DNA from: Dethiosulfatarculus sandiegensis | Lineage (GTDB): Bacteria > Desulfobacterota > Desulfarculia > Desulfarculales > Desulfarculaceae | Length of the DNA stretch: 64,000 nucleotides | Reading direction: 5' to 3' | NCBI RefSeq assembly: GCF_000931935.2 | Contig: NZ_AZAC01000056.1 | Location: 289,359-353,358 of the forward strand | Part shown: one piece after another, positions 7,279 through 16,474 of the stretch | How the letters are laid out: each line of letters starts with the position of its first letter | Position numbering within the stretch: the first letter of the stretch is position 1 | Program-made: the position numbers and the translations under genes | Notes under the pieces: model-generated | What the model saw: only the letters and a program-made list of their open reading frames with translations | What the model was told of the DNA's origin: nothing | Database searches by the model: none

Positions 7279-9453
7279 ATGTACAAAAAGGTATCGACGA
7301 CCATCAACGGCCAAGAGTTCAGCATCGAGACCGGCAAAGTTGCCAAGCAGGCCAGCGGCTCTGTTTGGGTGACCTGTGGCGACTCGGTGGTGCTGGTAAC
7401 CGCGGTTGGTGCACAGACCAAGAGGGAGGGAATTGATTTCCTCCCCCTTACCGTGGACTACCAGGAGTTTGCCTATGCGGCCGGCCGTATTCCAGGCAAC
7501 TTCTTCCGCCGCGAGATGGGCCGTCCGTCCGAAAGGGAAACCCTGACCAGCAGGCTCATAGACCGTCCCATCAGGCCGCTTTTGCCCAAGGGATGGACTT
7601 ATGAGACCCAGATTATTGCAGGGGTCTACTCGGCGGACAAAGTGCATGACACAGATGTCATGGCACTGACAGGCGCTTCCGCAGCCTTGATGGTTAGCGA
7701 TGTGCCCTTTGACGGCCCCATAGCAGGCGTGCGCGTGGGCAGGGTTGACGGCGAGTTCGTCTTGAACCCCACCACCGACCAGCGGCAACAATCGGATATG
7801 CAATTCATTGTGGCCGGTTCCAGAGACGCAGTCTGCATGGTGGAAGGTGAAGGAAACTTCATCACGGAAGATGACGCGCTTGAAGCCATCTGGTTTGCCC
7901 ATGCAGGCTTGCAACCCCTTTTGGATATCCAGGAGGAGATGGCCCGCGAGGCAGGCAAGACCAAACGTTCTTTTGAGCCTCCCCAGGATGATGAAGATCT
8001 CCTGGCCAAGGTCAGGGAAGTCACCACCGAAGGCCTGGCCGAGGTTTTGGCCACCGCGCCTAAACTGGAGCGTTACGCCAAGGTCCGTGATCTGAAGAAC
8101 CTGGCCGTGGAAAAACTTGGCGAGGCTTACGAAGGCCGTGAGTCTGAGATTAAGAACATGGTCGGGCATTTGGAAGCCGAAGCCATGAGGGCCATGATTC
8201 TTGACGAAGGCCACAGGGTGGACTCCCGCACCAGCACAGAGGTGCGCCCCATCTCCTGCGAGGTCGGCGTTCTGCCGAGGGCCCATGGATCAGCCCTTTT
8301 CACCAGGGGTGAGACCCAGTCTCTGGTCACCGCCACCCTGGGCACCAGTGGAGACGAGCAGCGTATTGAATCCCTCACCGAGGGCGATACATTCCGCAGG
8401 TTTATGCTGCATTACAACTTCCCGCCCTATAGCGTGAATGAAGCCAAGATGCTGCGTGGCCCGGGCAGGCGCGAGATCGGACACGGCAACCTGGCCAGGC
8501 GTTCCATAATGCCTGTCCTGCCCGCTGCCGAAGATTTCCCCTATGCCATGCGTGTGGTCAGCGACATTCTGGAATCCAACGGATCTTCCTCCATGGCTAC
8601 GGTCTGCGGTGCCTCCCTGGCTCTCATGGATGCCGGCGTGCCTGTGCAAAGCGCAGTGGCCGGAGTGGCCATGGGCCTTATCAAGGAAGGGGACAAGGTC
8701 GCCGTCCTTACCGATATCCTTGGTGATGAAGACCACTTGGGCGATATGGACTTCAAAGTCACCGGTAACACCGAAGGTGTGGCCGCGGTGCAGATGGATA
8801 TCAAGATCAGCGGTATCAGCAAAGAGATCATGCGTCAGGCCCTAAGCCAGGCCCGTGACGGCAGGCTGCATATCCTGGGCATCATGGATAAGGCCATAAG
8901 CAAGGCCAGGGGCGATATCAGCGATTATGCTCCGCGCATCACCACAATTCATATTCCGGTTGAGCGCATTAAGGATATCATCGGCCCCGGCGGCAAGGTC
9001 ATCCGTGGAATTCAGATGGAGACCGGCGTCAAGATCGATGTTGAAGACGACGGCACCGTCCATGTTGCAGCCGTGGATGCAGACCAGGGCAAGGCAGCTC
9101 TGAAGATGATCAATGAGCTGACCCGCGAAGTCGAGGAAGGCGCTGTATATGAAGGCAAAGTGGTCCGCATCATGGACTTCGGGGCCTTTGTGGAGATCCT
9201 CCCCGGTAGAGACGGAATGGTTCACATCTCCGAGCTGGAACACCATCGCGTTCGGGCCGTTACCGACGTGCTTAAAGAAGGCGATATGGTAAAGGTCAAG
9301 GTGCTGGGCATAGACGACCGCGGCAAGGTCCGTCTGAGCAGAAAGGCCCTTTTGCCCAAACCCGAAGGTGGCGCGCCTCGCCAAGATGACCATGGCAATA
9401 AGGATCGCAGGGACCCGGGTGGCAACAAAAATAACCGTAGCCCCAGGCGGTGA
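7279..9453 (+). CDS. pnp: Polyribonucleotide nucleotidyltransferase (PNPase)
   Basis: PNPase is a phosphorolytic 3'-to-5' exoribonuclease and a degradosome core enzyme. The 724-residue product has two RNase PH-like domains (the first with PSERETLTSRLIDRPIRPL, the second with HGSALFTRGETQ and the GDEDHLGDMDFKVTG catalytic region), a KH domain (IKDIIGPGGKVIRGI) and an S1 domain (YEGKVVRIMDFGAFVEILPG). The last 25 residues are a charged Gly/Arg/Asn tail. AGAGAGGAACG precedes the ATG. It is the last of the classic operon genes; the M16 peptidase starts 6 bases later. Confidence 0.97.
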   Translation: MYKKVSTTINGQEFSIETGKVAKQASGSVWVTCGDSVVLVTAVGAQTKREGIDFLPLTVDYQEFAYAAGRIPGNFFRREMGRPSERETLTSRLIDRPIRPLLPKGWTYETQIIAGVYSADKVHDTDVMALTGASAALMVSDVPFDGPIAGVRVGRVDGEFVLNPTTDQRQQSDMQFIVAGSRDAVCMVEGEGNFITEDDALEAIWFAHAGLQPLLDIQEEMAREAGKTKRSFEPPQDDEDLLAKVREVTTEGLAEVLATAPKLERYAKVRDLKNLAVEKLGEAYEGRESEIKNMVGHLEAEAMRAMILDEGHRVDSRTSTEVRPISCEVGVLPRAHGSALFTRGETQSLVTATLGTSGDEQRIESLTEGDTFRRFMLHYNFPPYSVNEAKMLRGPGRREIGHGNLARRSIMPVLPAAEDFPYAMRVVSDILESNGSSSMATVCGASLALMDAGVPVQSAVAGVAMGLIKEGDKVAVLTDILGDEDHLGDMDFKVTGNTEGVAAVQMDIKISGISKEIMRQALSQARDGRLHILGIMDKAISKARGDISDYAPRITTIHIPVERIKDIIGPGGKVIRGIQMETGVKIDVEDDGTVHVAAVDADQGKAALKMINELTREVEEGAVYEGKVVRIMDFGAFVEILPGRDGMVHISELEHHRVRAVTDVLKEGDMVKVKVLGIDDRGKVRLSRKALLPKPEGGAPRQDDHGNKDRRDPGGNKNNRSPRR

Positions 9454-9459
9454 TGCCAA

Positions 9460-10707
9460 GTGATTGAAAAAACTGTTCTTCCTAATGGTGTCCGCATACT
9501 GACCGAAGTCATCCCGCATGCCTTTTCAGTCACTGTGGGCGCCTGGATGGGAGTTGGCTCTCGCGATGAATCCGTTGAAGCAGGCGGAGTGAGCCACTTC
9601 ATAGAGCATATGGCGTTCAAGGGGACCTCTAAAAGGGGTCCCCTTGATATCGCCCGTGAAATTGATCGCCTGGGCGGACAGGCCAATGCCTTCACCAGCA
9701 AGGAAAGCACCTGCTTCCACGCCCGGGCCCTTCCCGAACATCTGTCCGATGTTTCTGATCTTCTTTTGGATATTTTGCTGAAGCCAAGTTACGACCCGGT
9801 TGAACTGGAGCGGGAGCGCCAGGTTATCCTTCAGGAGATCAGCTCTGTGGAGGATGCGCCCGAGGAACTGGTCCATGTGCTTTTCAGCAACCGGTTCTGG
9901 GCGGATCATCCCCTGGGCAGACCCATTTTGGGCTCGAACAGCTCGGTATCCCAGTTGACCAGGGACGATATTCTCTCGTATCTGAGGGATTCCTATTCTC
10001 CCGAAGGACTGGTGGTGGCCGCGGTGGGAGCCCTGGAGCACCAACAGGTTGTGGACCTGGTGGCGCCCAGCTTAAGCCTTTTGCCCAAAACCAACGGTAG
10101 GGCCGGCAGGGTGCCCGGAGCCCCCAATTCCGGCGTTTTCGTCAAGGTCAGGGATTCTGAGCAGGCCCATATCCTGATGGGTATGCCTGCTCCCTCTGCC
10201 ACTGATGAGGGCCGTTTTACGGTCAGCCTGTTAAATCTGGTTCTCGGCGGCAATATGAGCTCCAGGCTGTTCCAGGAGATTCGTGAGAAAAAGGGACTGG
10301 CCTATGCGGTCTATTCCTATCTCGGCTCCTACAGTGATTCCGGCATGCTCGGCATTTACATGGGGGTTCCCCCGAAAAGGGCCGGTGAGTCGGTGCGGGT
10401 GGCAATGGAACAACTCAACGCCCTGGCGGACGGCCTTTTGGAGCAAAGTGAACTCAGCATGGCCAAAGACAGCCTGAGGAGTTCCATTTTGCTTTCCGCG
10501 GAAAATCCGGAGAGCCGCATGGGGCGGCTGGCCCGCAACGAGTTTAATTTTGGCCGCGATCTGCCCCTGAAAGAGATTTTAGCCAAAGTAGAGGCTGTGG
10601 ACCTTGAGAGCATACACCTTTTGGCCAAGGAGATCCTGGACCCGGCCAAGGTCTGCCTGACTGCCTTGGGGCCGCTTACACCAGAGGAACTGGACTGGAT
10701 GAACTGA
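9460..10707 (+). CDS. M16 family zinc peptidase (processing-peptidase-like)
   Basis: A 415-residue M16B-type peptidase, resembling mitochondrial processing peptidase beta and Bacillus MlpA/YmxG. The inverted zinc motif is HFIEH (about residues 46-50 in GVSHFIEHMAFKGT), and the distal Glu lies in the ERERQVILQEI helix. The second half carries the FQEIREKKGLAYAVYSY segment typical of the domain that closes the chamber. There is no signal peptide, so it is likely cytoplasmic. The GTG start is 6 bases after pnp, and the stop overlaps dut by one base (TGATG). The pnp-M16-dut order is common in Gram-positive bacteria and deltaproteobacteria. The native substrate is unknown. Confidence 0.92.
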   Translation: MIEKTVLPNGVRILTEVIPHAFSVTVGAWMGVGSRDESVEAGGVSHFIEHMAFKGTSKRGPLDIAREIDRLGGQANAFTSKESTCFHARALPEHLSDVSDLLLDILLKPSYDPVELERERQVILQEISSVEDAPEELVHVLFSNRFWADHPLGRPILGSNSSVSQLTRDDILSYLRDSYSPEGLVVAAVGALEHQQVVDLVAPSLSLLPKTNGRAGRVPGAPNSGVFVKVRDSEQAHILMGMPAPSATDEGRFTVSLLNLVLGGNMSSRLFQEIREKKGLAYAVYSYLGSYSDSGMLGIYMGVPPKRAGESVRVAMEQLNALADGLLEQSELSMAKDSLRSSILLSAENPESRMGRLARNEFNFGRDLPLKEILAKVEAVDLESIHLLAKEILDPAKVCLTALGPLTPEELDWMN

Positions 10708-11171
10708 TGAGTTATCCCCAAGAGAAACCTGAAGTAGCGGTAAAGCGCCTTGAACACGGCCGGGGGCTGGACCTGCCGGTCTATATGACCGAGCTGGCCG
10801 CGGGCATGGATCTGGCCGCGGCTCTAAAAGACACCCTGGTTCTGCAACCAGGACAGATAGCCCTGATCCCCACAGGCCTGGCTCTTGCCATACCGCCCGG
10901 ATACGAAGGGCAGGTTCGCCCCAGATCCGGCCTGGCCGTGAAACACGGCATCACCGTGATCAATGCGCCGGGAACTATTGACGCGGATTACAGGGGCGAG
11001 GTAATGGTTGGTTTGATCAACCTGGGCGCGGAGCCCGTCAACCTCAAAAGGGGTGACAGGGTGGCCCAGTTGATTATTGCTCCCGTGTGCCAGGCGGTTT
11101 TGACCGAAGTCGATGAATTGCCTGATACTGATCGGGGTGCGGGAGGCTTTGGCCATACCGGAGGCCATTAA
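10707..11171 (+). CDS. dut: dUTP diphosphatase
   Basis: Trimeric dUTPase hydrolyses dUTP to dUMP and PPi, which keeps uracil out of DNA and supplies dTMP synthesis. All five motifs of the 154-residue protein are visible: GMDLAAAL (1), RPRSGLAVKHGI (2), NAPGTIDADYRGEV (3, with the catalytic Asp), GDRVAQLIIAPV (4) and RGAGGFGHTG (5). Motif 5 has His where Ser is usual (FGSTG), a common tolerated change. The start ATG overlaps the upstream stop, so it is coupled to the M16 gene. A strong terminator follows, so this is the probable end of the operon. Confidence 0.96.
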   Translation: MSYPQEKPEVAVKRLEHGRGLDLPVYMTELAAGMDLAAALKDTLVLQPGQIALIPTGLALAIPPGYEGQVRPRSGLAVKHGITVINAPGTIDADYRGEVMVGLINLGAEPVNLKRGDRVAQLIIAPVCQAVLTEVDELPDTDRGAGGFGHTGGH

Positions 11172-11208
11172 AGTCAGATCAGGGCATGAGCCTGATTGAA
11201 CTGAGACT

Positions 11209-11238
11209 AAAGGCCCCGCAGGGGGCCTTTTATTTTTT
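11209..11238 (+). terminator. Rho-independent terminator after dut
   Basis: A perfect 9-bp stem (AAAGGCCCC/GGGGCCTTT, loop GCAG) is followed by TATTTTTT. It ends the long nusA-to-dut operon, 38 bases after the dut stop. Confidence 0.9.
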
Positions 11239-11249
11239 GGGGGGATCTT

Positions 11250-12023
11250 ATGTCCCTGGCATTTTGCGTACTCGCAAGTGGTTCCAAGGGAAACTCAACT
11301 GTGATCACTAATGGCTCAAAGGCCATTTTAGTAGACTGCGGCATCACGGCCCGTCAGGCAGTTCTGCGCATGGAGGCCAGGGGAGTGGACCCTTCATCGG
11401 TTCAGGCCATTGTGCTAACCCATGAACATACAGATCATATTGCCGGAGTTCGGGTGCTGACCAAGCGCCTGGGATGCAAGGTGCTCGCCACCAGGGGCAC
11501 TTTTTCCAAAATGGAGGGTATTGACCTGCCCGACAAAGAAATCTTCATACCGGGGCGCTCCTTTGACGAGGCGGGCTTTTCCATCCGGCCCTTTGATATT
11601 TCTCACGATGCGGAAGAACCGGTGGGGCTGACCATATCCCAAAACGGCGTAAAAATAGGTTTTGCCACAGACCTTGGTTGCACCACAAACGTGGTTCGTC
11701 AGCGTCTGGCCCAATGCCGCGGACTTATAGTGGAGGCCAACCATGACCCGGCCATGCTCACCAGCAGCCACTACCCGGAATGGCTCAAGCAAAGGGTGCG
11801 CTCCAGGCAGGGGCACCTCTCCAACCAGCAGGGGGCGGAACTGGTGGCGGAAGTGGGGCACGCCGACCTGGCCTGCGTGGTGCAGGCCCACCTTTCCGAA
11901 AACACAAACAGACCGGAACTGGCTGAAAAGGACCTGGGCCAGGTAATAGACCAGGCGCTCTCCAACACCCGCACCCTGGTGGCCAGCCAGAAAGAACCCA
12001 CAGATCTGATTATCTTGAAATAA
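11250..12023 (+). CDS. WalJ/YycJ-like MBL-fold metallo-hydrolase
   Basis: A 257-residue metallo-beta-lactamase-fold protein with the metal motif THEHTDHIAG (about residues 56-65), a further His at DISHDAE and an Asp at FATDLG. The segment SSHYPEWLKQRVRSRQGHLS matches the YycJ/WalJ subgroup, thought to be a DNA exonuclease or nuclease-like hydrolase. It starts at ATG only 12 bases after the dut terminator, with a G-rich site (GGGGGGATC) upstream, so its promoter probably overlaps the terminator region or it is expressed by read-through. It ends convergent with fabH. Confidence 0.88.
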   Translation: MSLAFCVLASGSKGNSTVITNGSKAILVDCGITARQAVLRMEARGVDPSSVQAIVLTHEHTDHIAGVRVLTKRLGCKVLATRGTFSKMEGIDLPDKEIFIPGRSFDEAGFSIRPFDISHDAEEPVGLTISQNGVKIGFATDLGCTTNVVRQRLAQCRGLIVEANHDPAMLTSSHYPEWLKQRVRSRQGHLSNQQGAELVAEVGHADLACVVQAHLSENTNRPELAEKDLGQVIDQALSNTRTLVASQKEPTDLIILK

Positions 12024-12091
12024 AAGGTTACTGGGCGTGACTTGAAAACACGATCCAAGAAAAGAAAAAGAATCGTGGGCCAAACAATGCG

Positions 12092-12131
12092 AAAACCCCG
12101 AGCCTGTCCAAGACAGCCCGGGGTTTTTTAT
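12092..12131. terminator. Bidirectional terminator between convergent genes
   Basis: Stem AAAACCCCG...CGGGGTTTT with an inner GCCTGTC/GACAG extension, A-run on the left and T-run on the right. It can serve the metallo-hydrolase gene on plus and fabH on minus. Confidence 0.9.
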
Positions 12132-12163
12132 ATGGTCACAAGGCTTTTTGCCTTTGTTATGGC

Positions 12164-13150
12164 CTAGAATCTGATCAGGGCCGCGCCCCAGGTGATTCCG
12201 CCGCCGAAGACCGGCACGCAGACCAGGTCGCCCTTTTTAATACGGCCTTCCCTGATAGCCTCGTCCATGGCAATGGCGCAGCTGGCGGAGCTTATGTTGG
12301 CGTATCTGTCTATTGTGACTACGAAACGGTCCATATCGACTTTAATGCGTTTGGCCACCTGCTGGATCATGCGCAGGTTGGCCTGGTGAGGAATAAAATG
12401 GTCGACATCGTCCATGGTAAGCCCGGTCTGGTCCAGAACTGCATGAATGGACTGCACAAAGTGTTTGACAGCCACCCTGACCGAAGCTGAGGCGTTGATC
12501 AGTTTCAGGGTGTGGACATGTTGATCCAATGATTCATGAGTCAAAGGCGTCACAGAGGAGCCCATGCCAGCGATGCGCAGGTCCTTGCCGTTTCTTCCGT
12601 CAGAACCCAGGTAGGTGGCTAGAATCTGGGGATTGGCATCACCGGGCTGAAGCACGGCGGCTCCGGCTCCGTCACCCCAAAGCACGCAGTTGGCCCGGTC
12701 GGTCCAGTCCTGAACCCTGCTCATCACTTCACCGGCAACCACCAGGACAGTCTTGGCCGCGCCACTTTGCAGGTAGCGGGATGCCACATCCATGGCAAAG
12801 ATAAAGCCGGAACAAGCGGCTGTAATGTCAAATGAAAAGGCCTGGGGGGCGTCGATCAGGGCTTGCAGGCAGTTGGCTGCGCTGGGGCTGTGAAAGTCCG
12901 GGGTGACCGTGGCCATTACAATCAGGTCCAAGTCATGTGGGCTTATGCCTGCGTCTTCCATGGCTATTTTGGCGGCCTCGGCGGCCAGGTCACTGGAAGC
13001 CTGGTCCGGTCTTGCGATCCGGCGCTCTTTGATTCCTGTACGCTGGACGATCCATTCGTCTGAAGTGTCCAAGAATTTTTCCAGGTCAAAGTTTGTCAGC
13101 ACTTTTTCAGGTACGTAAGAACCCGTACCCGCAATGCGAATGGGAACCAT
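12164..13150 (-). CDS. fabH: Beta-ketoacyl-ACP synthase III
   Basis: FabH condenses an acyl-CoA with malonyl-ACP to start type II fatty acid synthesis. The 328-residue product has the active-site cysteine in DITAACSGF (near residue 112), the His in FIPHQAN and the Asn in YANISSAS, so the Cys-His-Asn triad is complete. The GDGAGAAVL and FGGGITWGA glycine loops are in place. GGAGAG lies 5 bases before the ATG. It is a lone gene here, not in a fab cluster: ppdK lies 69 bases upstream on the same strand, with a GC-rich inverted repeat between them. Confidence 0.95.
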   Translation of the reverse strand: MVPIRIAGTGSYVPEKVLTNFDLEKFLDTSDEWIVQRTGIKERRIARPDQASSDLAAEAAKIAMEDAGISPHDLDLIVMATVTPDFHSPSAANCLQALIDAPQAFSFDITAACSGFIFAMDVASRYLQSGAAKTVLVVAGEVMSRVQDWTDRANCVLWGDGAGAAVLQPGDANPQILATYLGSDGRNGKDLRIAGMGSSVTPLTHESLDQHVHTLKLINASASVRVAVKHFVQSIHAVLDQTGLTMDDVDHFIPHQANLRMIQQVAKRIKVDMDRFVVTIDRYANISSASCAIAMDEAIREGRIKKGDLVCVPVFGGGITWGAALIRF

Positions 13151-13175
13151 CGGTCTCTCCGCGGGAACATTAAGG

Positions 13176-13202
13176 GGCGGCGCCCCTGTTAAGGGCGCCG
13201 CC
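13176..13202. repeat. GC-rich inverted repeat between ppdK and fabH
   Basis: A perfect 10-bp stem (GGCGGCGCCC/GGGCGCCGCC) with a 7-base loop, 18 bases after the ppdK stop. On the minus strand there is no clean T-run after it, so it may stabilise the ppdK mRNA 3' end or act as a partial terminator. Confidence 0.6.
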
Positions 13203-13219
13203 TGAAATCCGTTTTTTGT

Positions 13220-15907
13220 TTATGCCTTGCGAGGTTCGGCAATGGCGATCTGTGCTGCGGCCAGCCGCGCGATAGGTACACGGTAGGGGGAGCAGCTCAC
13301 ATAATTCATACCAACGCGGTGGCAAAATGCAACCGATTTGGGGTCTCCACCATGCTCGCCGCAGATTCCGATCTTGAGATTGCTTCTGGCTTTACGCCCA
13401 AGTTCCACGCCGATCTCGACCAGGCGACCCACCCCTTTTTCGTCTATGCTTACAAAGGGGTCATGAGGCAGGATACCCTGAGAAACGTAGTCCGGCAAGA
13501 ACTTGCCTGCGTCATCTCTACTTAATCCGAAGGTTGTCTGGGTGAGATCGTTGGTGCCAAAGGAGAAGAATTCCGCTTCCTGGGCAATTTCATCGGCTGT
13601 CAGGGCGGCCCTGGGCAGCTCGATCATGGTTCCGATCATGTAGTCGATTTTTTGCCCGGTTTTTGCGATCACTTCTTCCGCCACCCTGGCTACGATCTCT
13701 TTCTGGCGGATAAACTCATTTACATGACCCACCAGGGGGATCATCACCTCGGGTAGAGGTTTGACACCCTCGGACGCCACCTGGCAGGCCGCCTCAAAAA
13801 TAGCCCTGGCCTGCATCTCTGTGATTTCCGGGAAGGACAGGCCCAAACGGCAGCCGCGGTGACCCAGCATGGGGTTTGATTCGGCCAGGGATTCGGCCTT
13901 GGCCTTGAGCTGGGCGGGTTTGACGCCCATATCCTTGGCCAGGTCATTGATCTCTTTATCTGTATGGGGCAAGAACTCGTGCAGGGGCGGGTCCAGGGTG
14001 CGGATGGTGACCGGCAGCCCGTCCATGGCCTTGAAGATGCCCACAAAGTCTTCTCTTTGCATGGGCAGGATCTTGGCCAGGGCGGCCTGGCGTCCTTCCA
14101 GGGTTTCGGAAAGGATCATCTCGCGCACTGCATCAATGCGGTTGCCCTCAAAGAACATGTGCTCGGTCCTGGTGAGGCCGATACCCTCGGCTCCGAAGTT
14201 GCGGGCCACTTCCGAGTCGTGGGGGGTGTCGGCGTTGGTGCGCACGCCAAGCTGCCTGACTTCGTCGACCCACTCCATGAAGGTGCCGAAGTCGCCGGTG
14301 AGCTGGGGATCCACTGTGGGGATCTCACCCTTGTAGACCTCGCCCTTGCTGCCGTCCAAGGTGATGAAATCGCCTTCCTTGATGGTGACGCCGCCTGCGG
14401 TGAAGGAGCGCTTCTTGTAATCCACCACTACTTCAGAGCAGCCCGCCACGCAGCAGGTGCCCATGCCCCTGGCCACAACCGCGGCGTGGCTGGTCATGCC
14501 GCCCCTGCTGGTCAGGATGCCCTGGGCCACGTTCATGCCCCTTATATCGTCCGGGCTGGTCTCCACCCTGACCAGGACGACTTTTTTGCCCTGGTTGTGC
14601 CAGGATTCTGCGTCCTCGGCCGAAAACACCACCTGGCCCACGGCCGCGCCGGGGCTGGCGGGCAGGCCTTTGGCAATCTTTTCTCTGGGGGCCTCGGGGT
14701 CCAGCATGGGGTGTAAGAGTTGGTCGATCTGCTCGGGTTCGACCCTCTGGATAGCCTCGATTTTATCGATAAGCCCTTCGCCGACCATGTCCACCGCGAT
14801 CTTCAAGGCAGCGGCGGCTGTGCGCTTGCCGGTCCTGGTCTGGAGCATCCACAGGCGGCCCTGCTGGATGGTGAACTCAATGTCCTGCATTTCGTGGTAA
14901 TGCAGCTCCAGTTTATCCCTGATCCCTGCGAGCTGCTTATAGAGCTCGGGCATCTCGTTTTCCAGGGTGTTCATACCCTCGGGCACTGTCTTGGCCCGGT
15001 TGATGGGCTGGGGTGTGCGGATGCCCGCGACCACGTCCTCGCCCTGGGCGTTGGTGAGGTACTCGCCGTAGAAGTAGTTCTCGCCGGTGGCGGGGTCTCT
15101 GGTAAAGGCAACACCTGTGGCCGAGTCCTCGCCCATGTTGCCGAATACCATGGCCTGGACGTTGGTGGCCGTGCCCCAGTCCTCGGGGATGCCGTGGATC
15201 TGGCGGTAGGAGATGGCCCTGGGAATGTTCCAGGAGCCAAAGACCGCGCCGATGCCGCCCCAGAGCTGATCCATGGGCTCCTCCGGGAAGGGCTTGCCGA
15301 GCCTCTTCTGAACCAGTTCCTTAAACTCCACCACCAGTTCCTTGAGGTCTTCGGTGGTGAGTTCGGTATCCAGGGTCACGCCGCTTTTTTGTTTTTTGGC
15401 TTCCAGTATTTCCTCAAAGGGATCGTGCTCCAACTCGGTCTCGGGACGCACTCCCATGACCACGTCGGCATACATGTTCACAAAACGGCGGTAGGCGTCA
15501 TAGGCAAAGCGCTCGTTGCCGGTTTTGTTGATAAGGCCCTTGATGGTGTTGTCGTTCAGTCCGATGTTCAGGACCGTGTCCATCATTCCTGGCATGGAGA
15601 TGCGCGCGCCTGAGCGCACGGAAATGAGAAGCGGGTTTTCCGGGTCGCCGAATTTGGCGCCCATTAATTCTTCCACTTCCTTGAGGGCGTTTTCCACCTG
15701 TGCCTTCAGTTCGGCGGGGTATTGCCCCTGTTGTTCCTGGTAGTAGGTGCAGACTTCCGTGGTGATGGTAAAACCAGCGGGAACCGGAATGCCGATGCTG
15801 GTCATCTCGGCCAAGTTGGCGCCTTTGCCGCCAAGTAATTCCTTCATGTCGGCAGAACCGTCCGCTTTGCCGTTGCCAAAGGAATACACATATTTGCTGT
15901 TAGCCAC
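13220..15907 (-). CDS. ppdK: Pyruvate, phosphate dikinase
   Basis: PPDK interconverts pyruvate + ATP + Pi and PEP + AMP + PPi. The 895-residue protein has the N-terminal ATP-grasp domain (ELLGGKGANLAEM, SVRSGARISMPGMMDTVLN), the central phospho-histidine domain with the catalytic His in GGMTSHAAVVARGMG (about residue 460), and the C-terminal TIM barrel with the conserved Cys in IGICGEHGGDP. The length is normal. Translation starts at GTG behind a near-perfect AGGAGGT. The gene is monocistronic in appearance. In anaerobes with pyruvate-centred metabolism the enzyme can act in gluconeogenesis or ATP conservation; which applies here cannot be told from sequence. Confidence 0.97.
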   Translation of the reverse strand: MANSKYVYSFGNGKADGSADMKELLGGKGANLAEMTSIGIPVPAGFTITTEVCTYYQEQQGQYPAELKAQVENALKEVEELMGAKFGDPENPLLISVRSGARISMPGMMDTVLNIGLNDNTIKGLINKTGNERFAYDAYRRFVNMYADVVMGVRPETELEHDPFEEILEAKKQKSGVTLDTELTTEDLKELVVEFKELVQKRLGKPFPEEPMDQLWGGIGAVFGSWNIPRAISYRQIHGIPEDWGTATNVQAMVFGNMGEDSATGVAFTRDPATGENYFYGEYLTNAQGEDVVAGIRTPQPINRAKTVPEGMNTLENEMPELYKQLAGIRDKLELHYHEMQDIEFTIQQGRLWMLQTRTGKRTAAAALKIAVDMVGEGLIDKIEAIQRVEPEQIDQLLHPMLDPEAPREKIAKGLPASPGAAVGQVVFSAEDAESWHNQGKKVVLVRVETSPDDIRGMNVAQGILTSRGGMTSHAAVVARGMGTCCVAGCSEVVVDYKKRSFTAGGVTIKEGDFITLDGSKGEVYKGEIPTVDPQLTGDFGTFMEWVDEVRQLGVRTNADTPHDSEVARNFGAEGIGLTRTEHMFFEGNRIDAVREMILSETLEGRQAALAKILPMQREDFVGIFKAMDGLPVTIRTLDPPLHEFLPHTDKEINDLAKDMGVKPAQLKAKAESLAESNPMLGHRGCRLGLSFPEITEMQARAIFEAACQVASEGVKPLPEVMIPLVGHVNEFIRQKEIVARVAEEVIAKTGQKIDYMIGTMIELPRAALTADEIAQEAEFFSFGTNDLTQTTFGLSRDDAGKFLPDYVSQGILPHDPFVSIDEKGVGRLVEIGVELGRKARSNLKIGICGEHGGDPKSVAFCHRVGMNYVSCSPYRVPIARLAAAQIAIAEPRKA

Positions 15908-16047
15908 GTTGTTACCTCCTGACCCTGGTATAGTCCCCGAGTCTTGGGGATTGTTTGGTTTTGCCGGATAATGCCGCGTCGACCAAATTGAAAATTATCT
16001 GCATGGATAAATTGCCAACGCGCTTTAAGGCCCTTTCCCCTAAGGAC

Positions 16048-16473
16048 CTAACCGGCAGACTCCGAAACATAGGCTCTTGCCACATCCACCAACCAATTAG
16101 GCAAGGGGCTTATCTTGCCTTCGGTTGAAACACAGCCATGCACTGTGTATCCGCTTACCAAGGTCTCTTCGCCGGCGGCGCTCGTTTTTCTCGTTATGAG
16201 GTAATCAAAACGCAACGAAGCCCTTTTGACCCAGGCGACTTTGGTAGAAACCACCAGGGGGTCGTCATATCGGGCCGGACTTTGATAGCGGACATGCGCC
16301 TCCGTCACCGGCAGGTGCAGACCCTGGGCCGCCAGATCGGCATACGCCCCTCCACCGGCCCGCATGAGTTCCGCCCTACCGCGTTCAAAGTAACGCAGGT
16401 AGTTCCCATAATAGACCACATTCATGGCGTCTGTGTCGCCAAAAAGCGGCCTAAACTCATATCTGTTCATCAT
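16048..16473 (-). CDS. YbgC-like acyl-CoA thioesterase
   Basis: A single hotdog-fold protein of about 141 residues. The N-terminal stretch FRPLFGDTDAMNVVYYGNYLRYFERGRAELMR matches the 4-hydroxybenzoyl-CoA thioesterase/YbgC family, with the active-site Asp in GDTDAMNVVYY. The family hydrolyses short or aromatic acyl-CoAs. I start at the ATG just after the apgM stop because it fits family alignments; a TTG nine bases upstream, overlapping apgM and preceded by AAAAGG, is an alternative. It is the last gene of the alaC-hom-apgM operon, so the acyl-CoA role is an add-on. The natural substrate is unknown. Confidence 0.86.
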   Translation of the reverse strand: MMNRYEFRPLFGDTDAMNVVYYGNYLRYFERGRAELMRAGGGAYADLAAQGLHLPVTEAHVRYQSPARYDDPLVVSTKVAWVKRASLRFDYLITRKTSAAGEETLVSGYTVHGCVSTEGKISPLPNWLVDVARAYVSESAG

Positions 16474-16474
16474 T

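Noticed and set aside
7222..8286. A 354-residue minus-strand open frame inside pnp
   Set aside because: Fully antisense to a conserved gene; Gly/His-rich shadow without family motifs.
14720..15613. A 297-residue plus-strand open frame inside ppdK
   Set aside because: Antisense to a complete PPDK; the composition is that of reverse-strand shadow coding.
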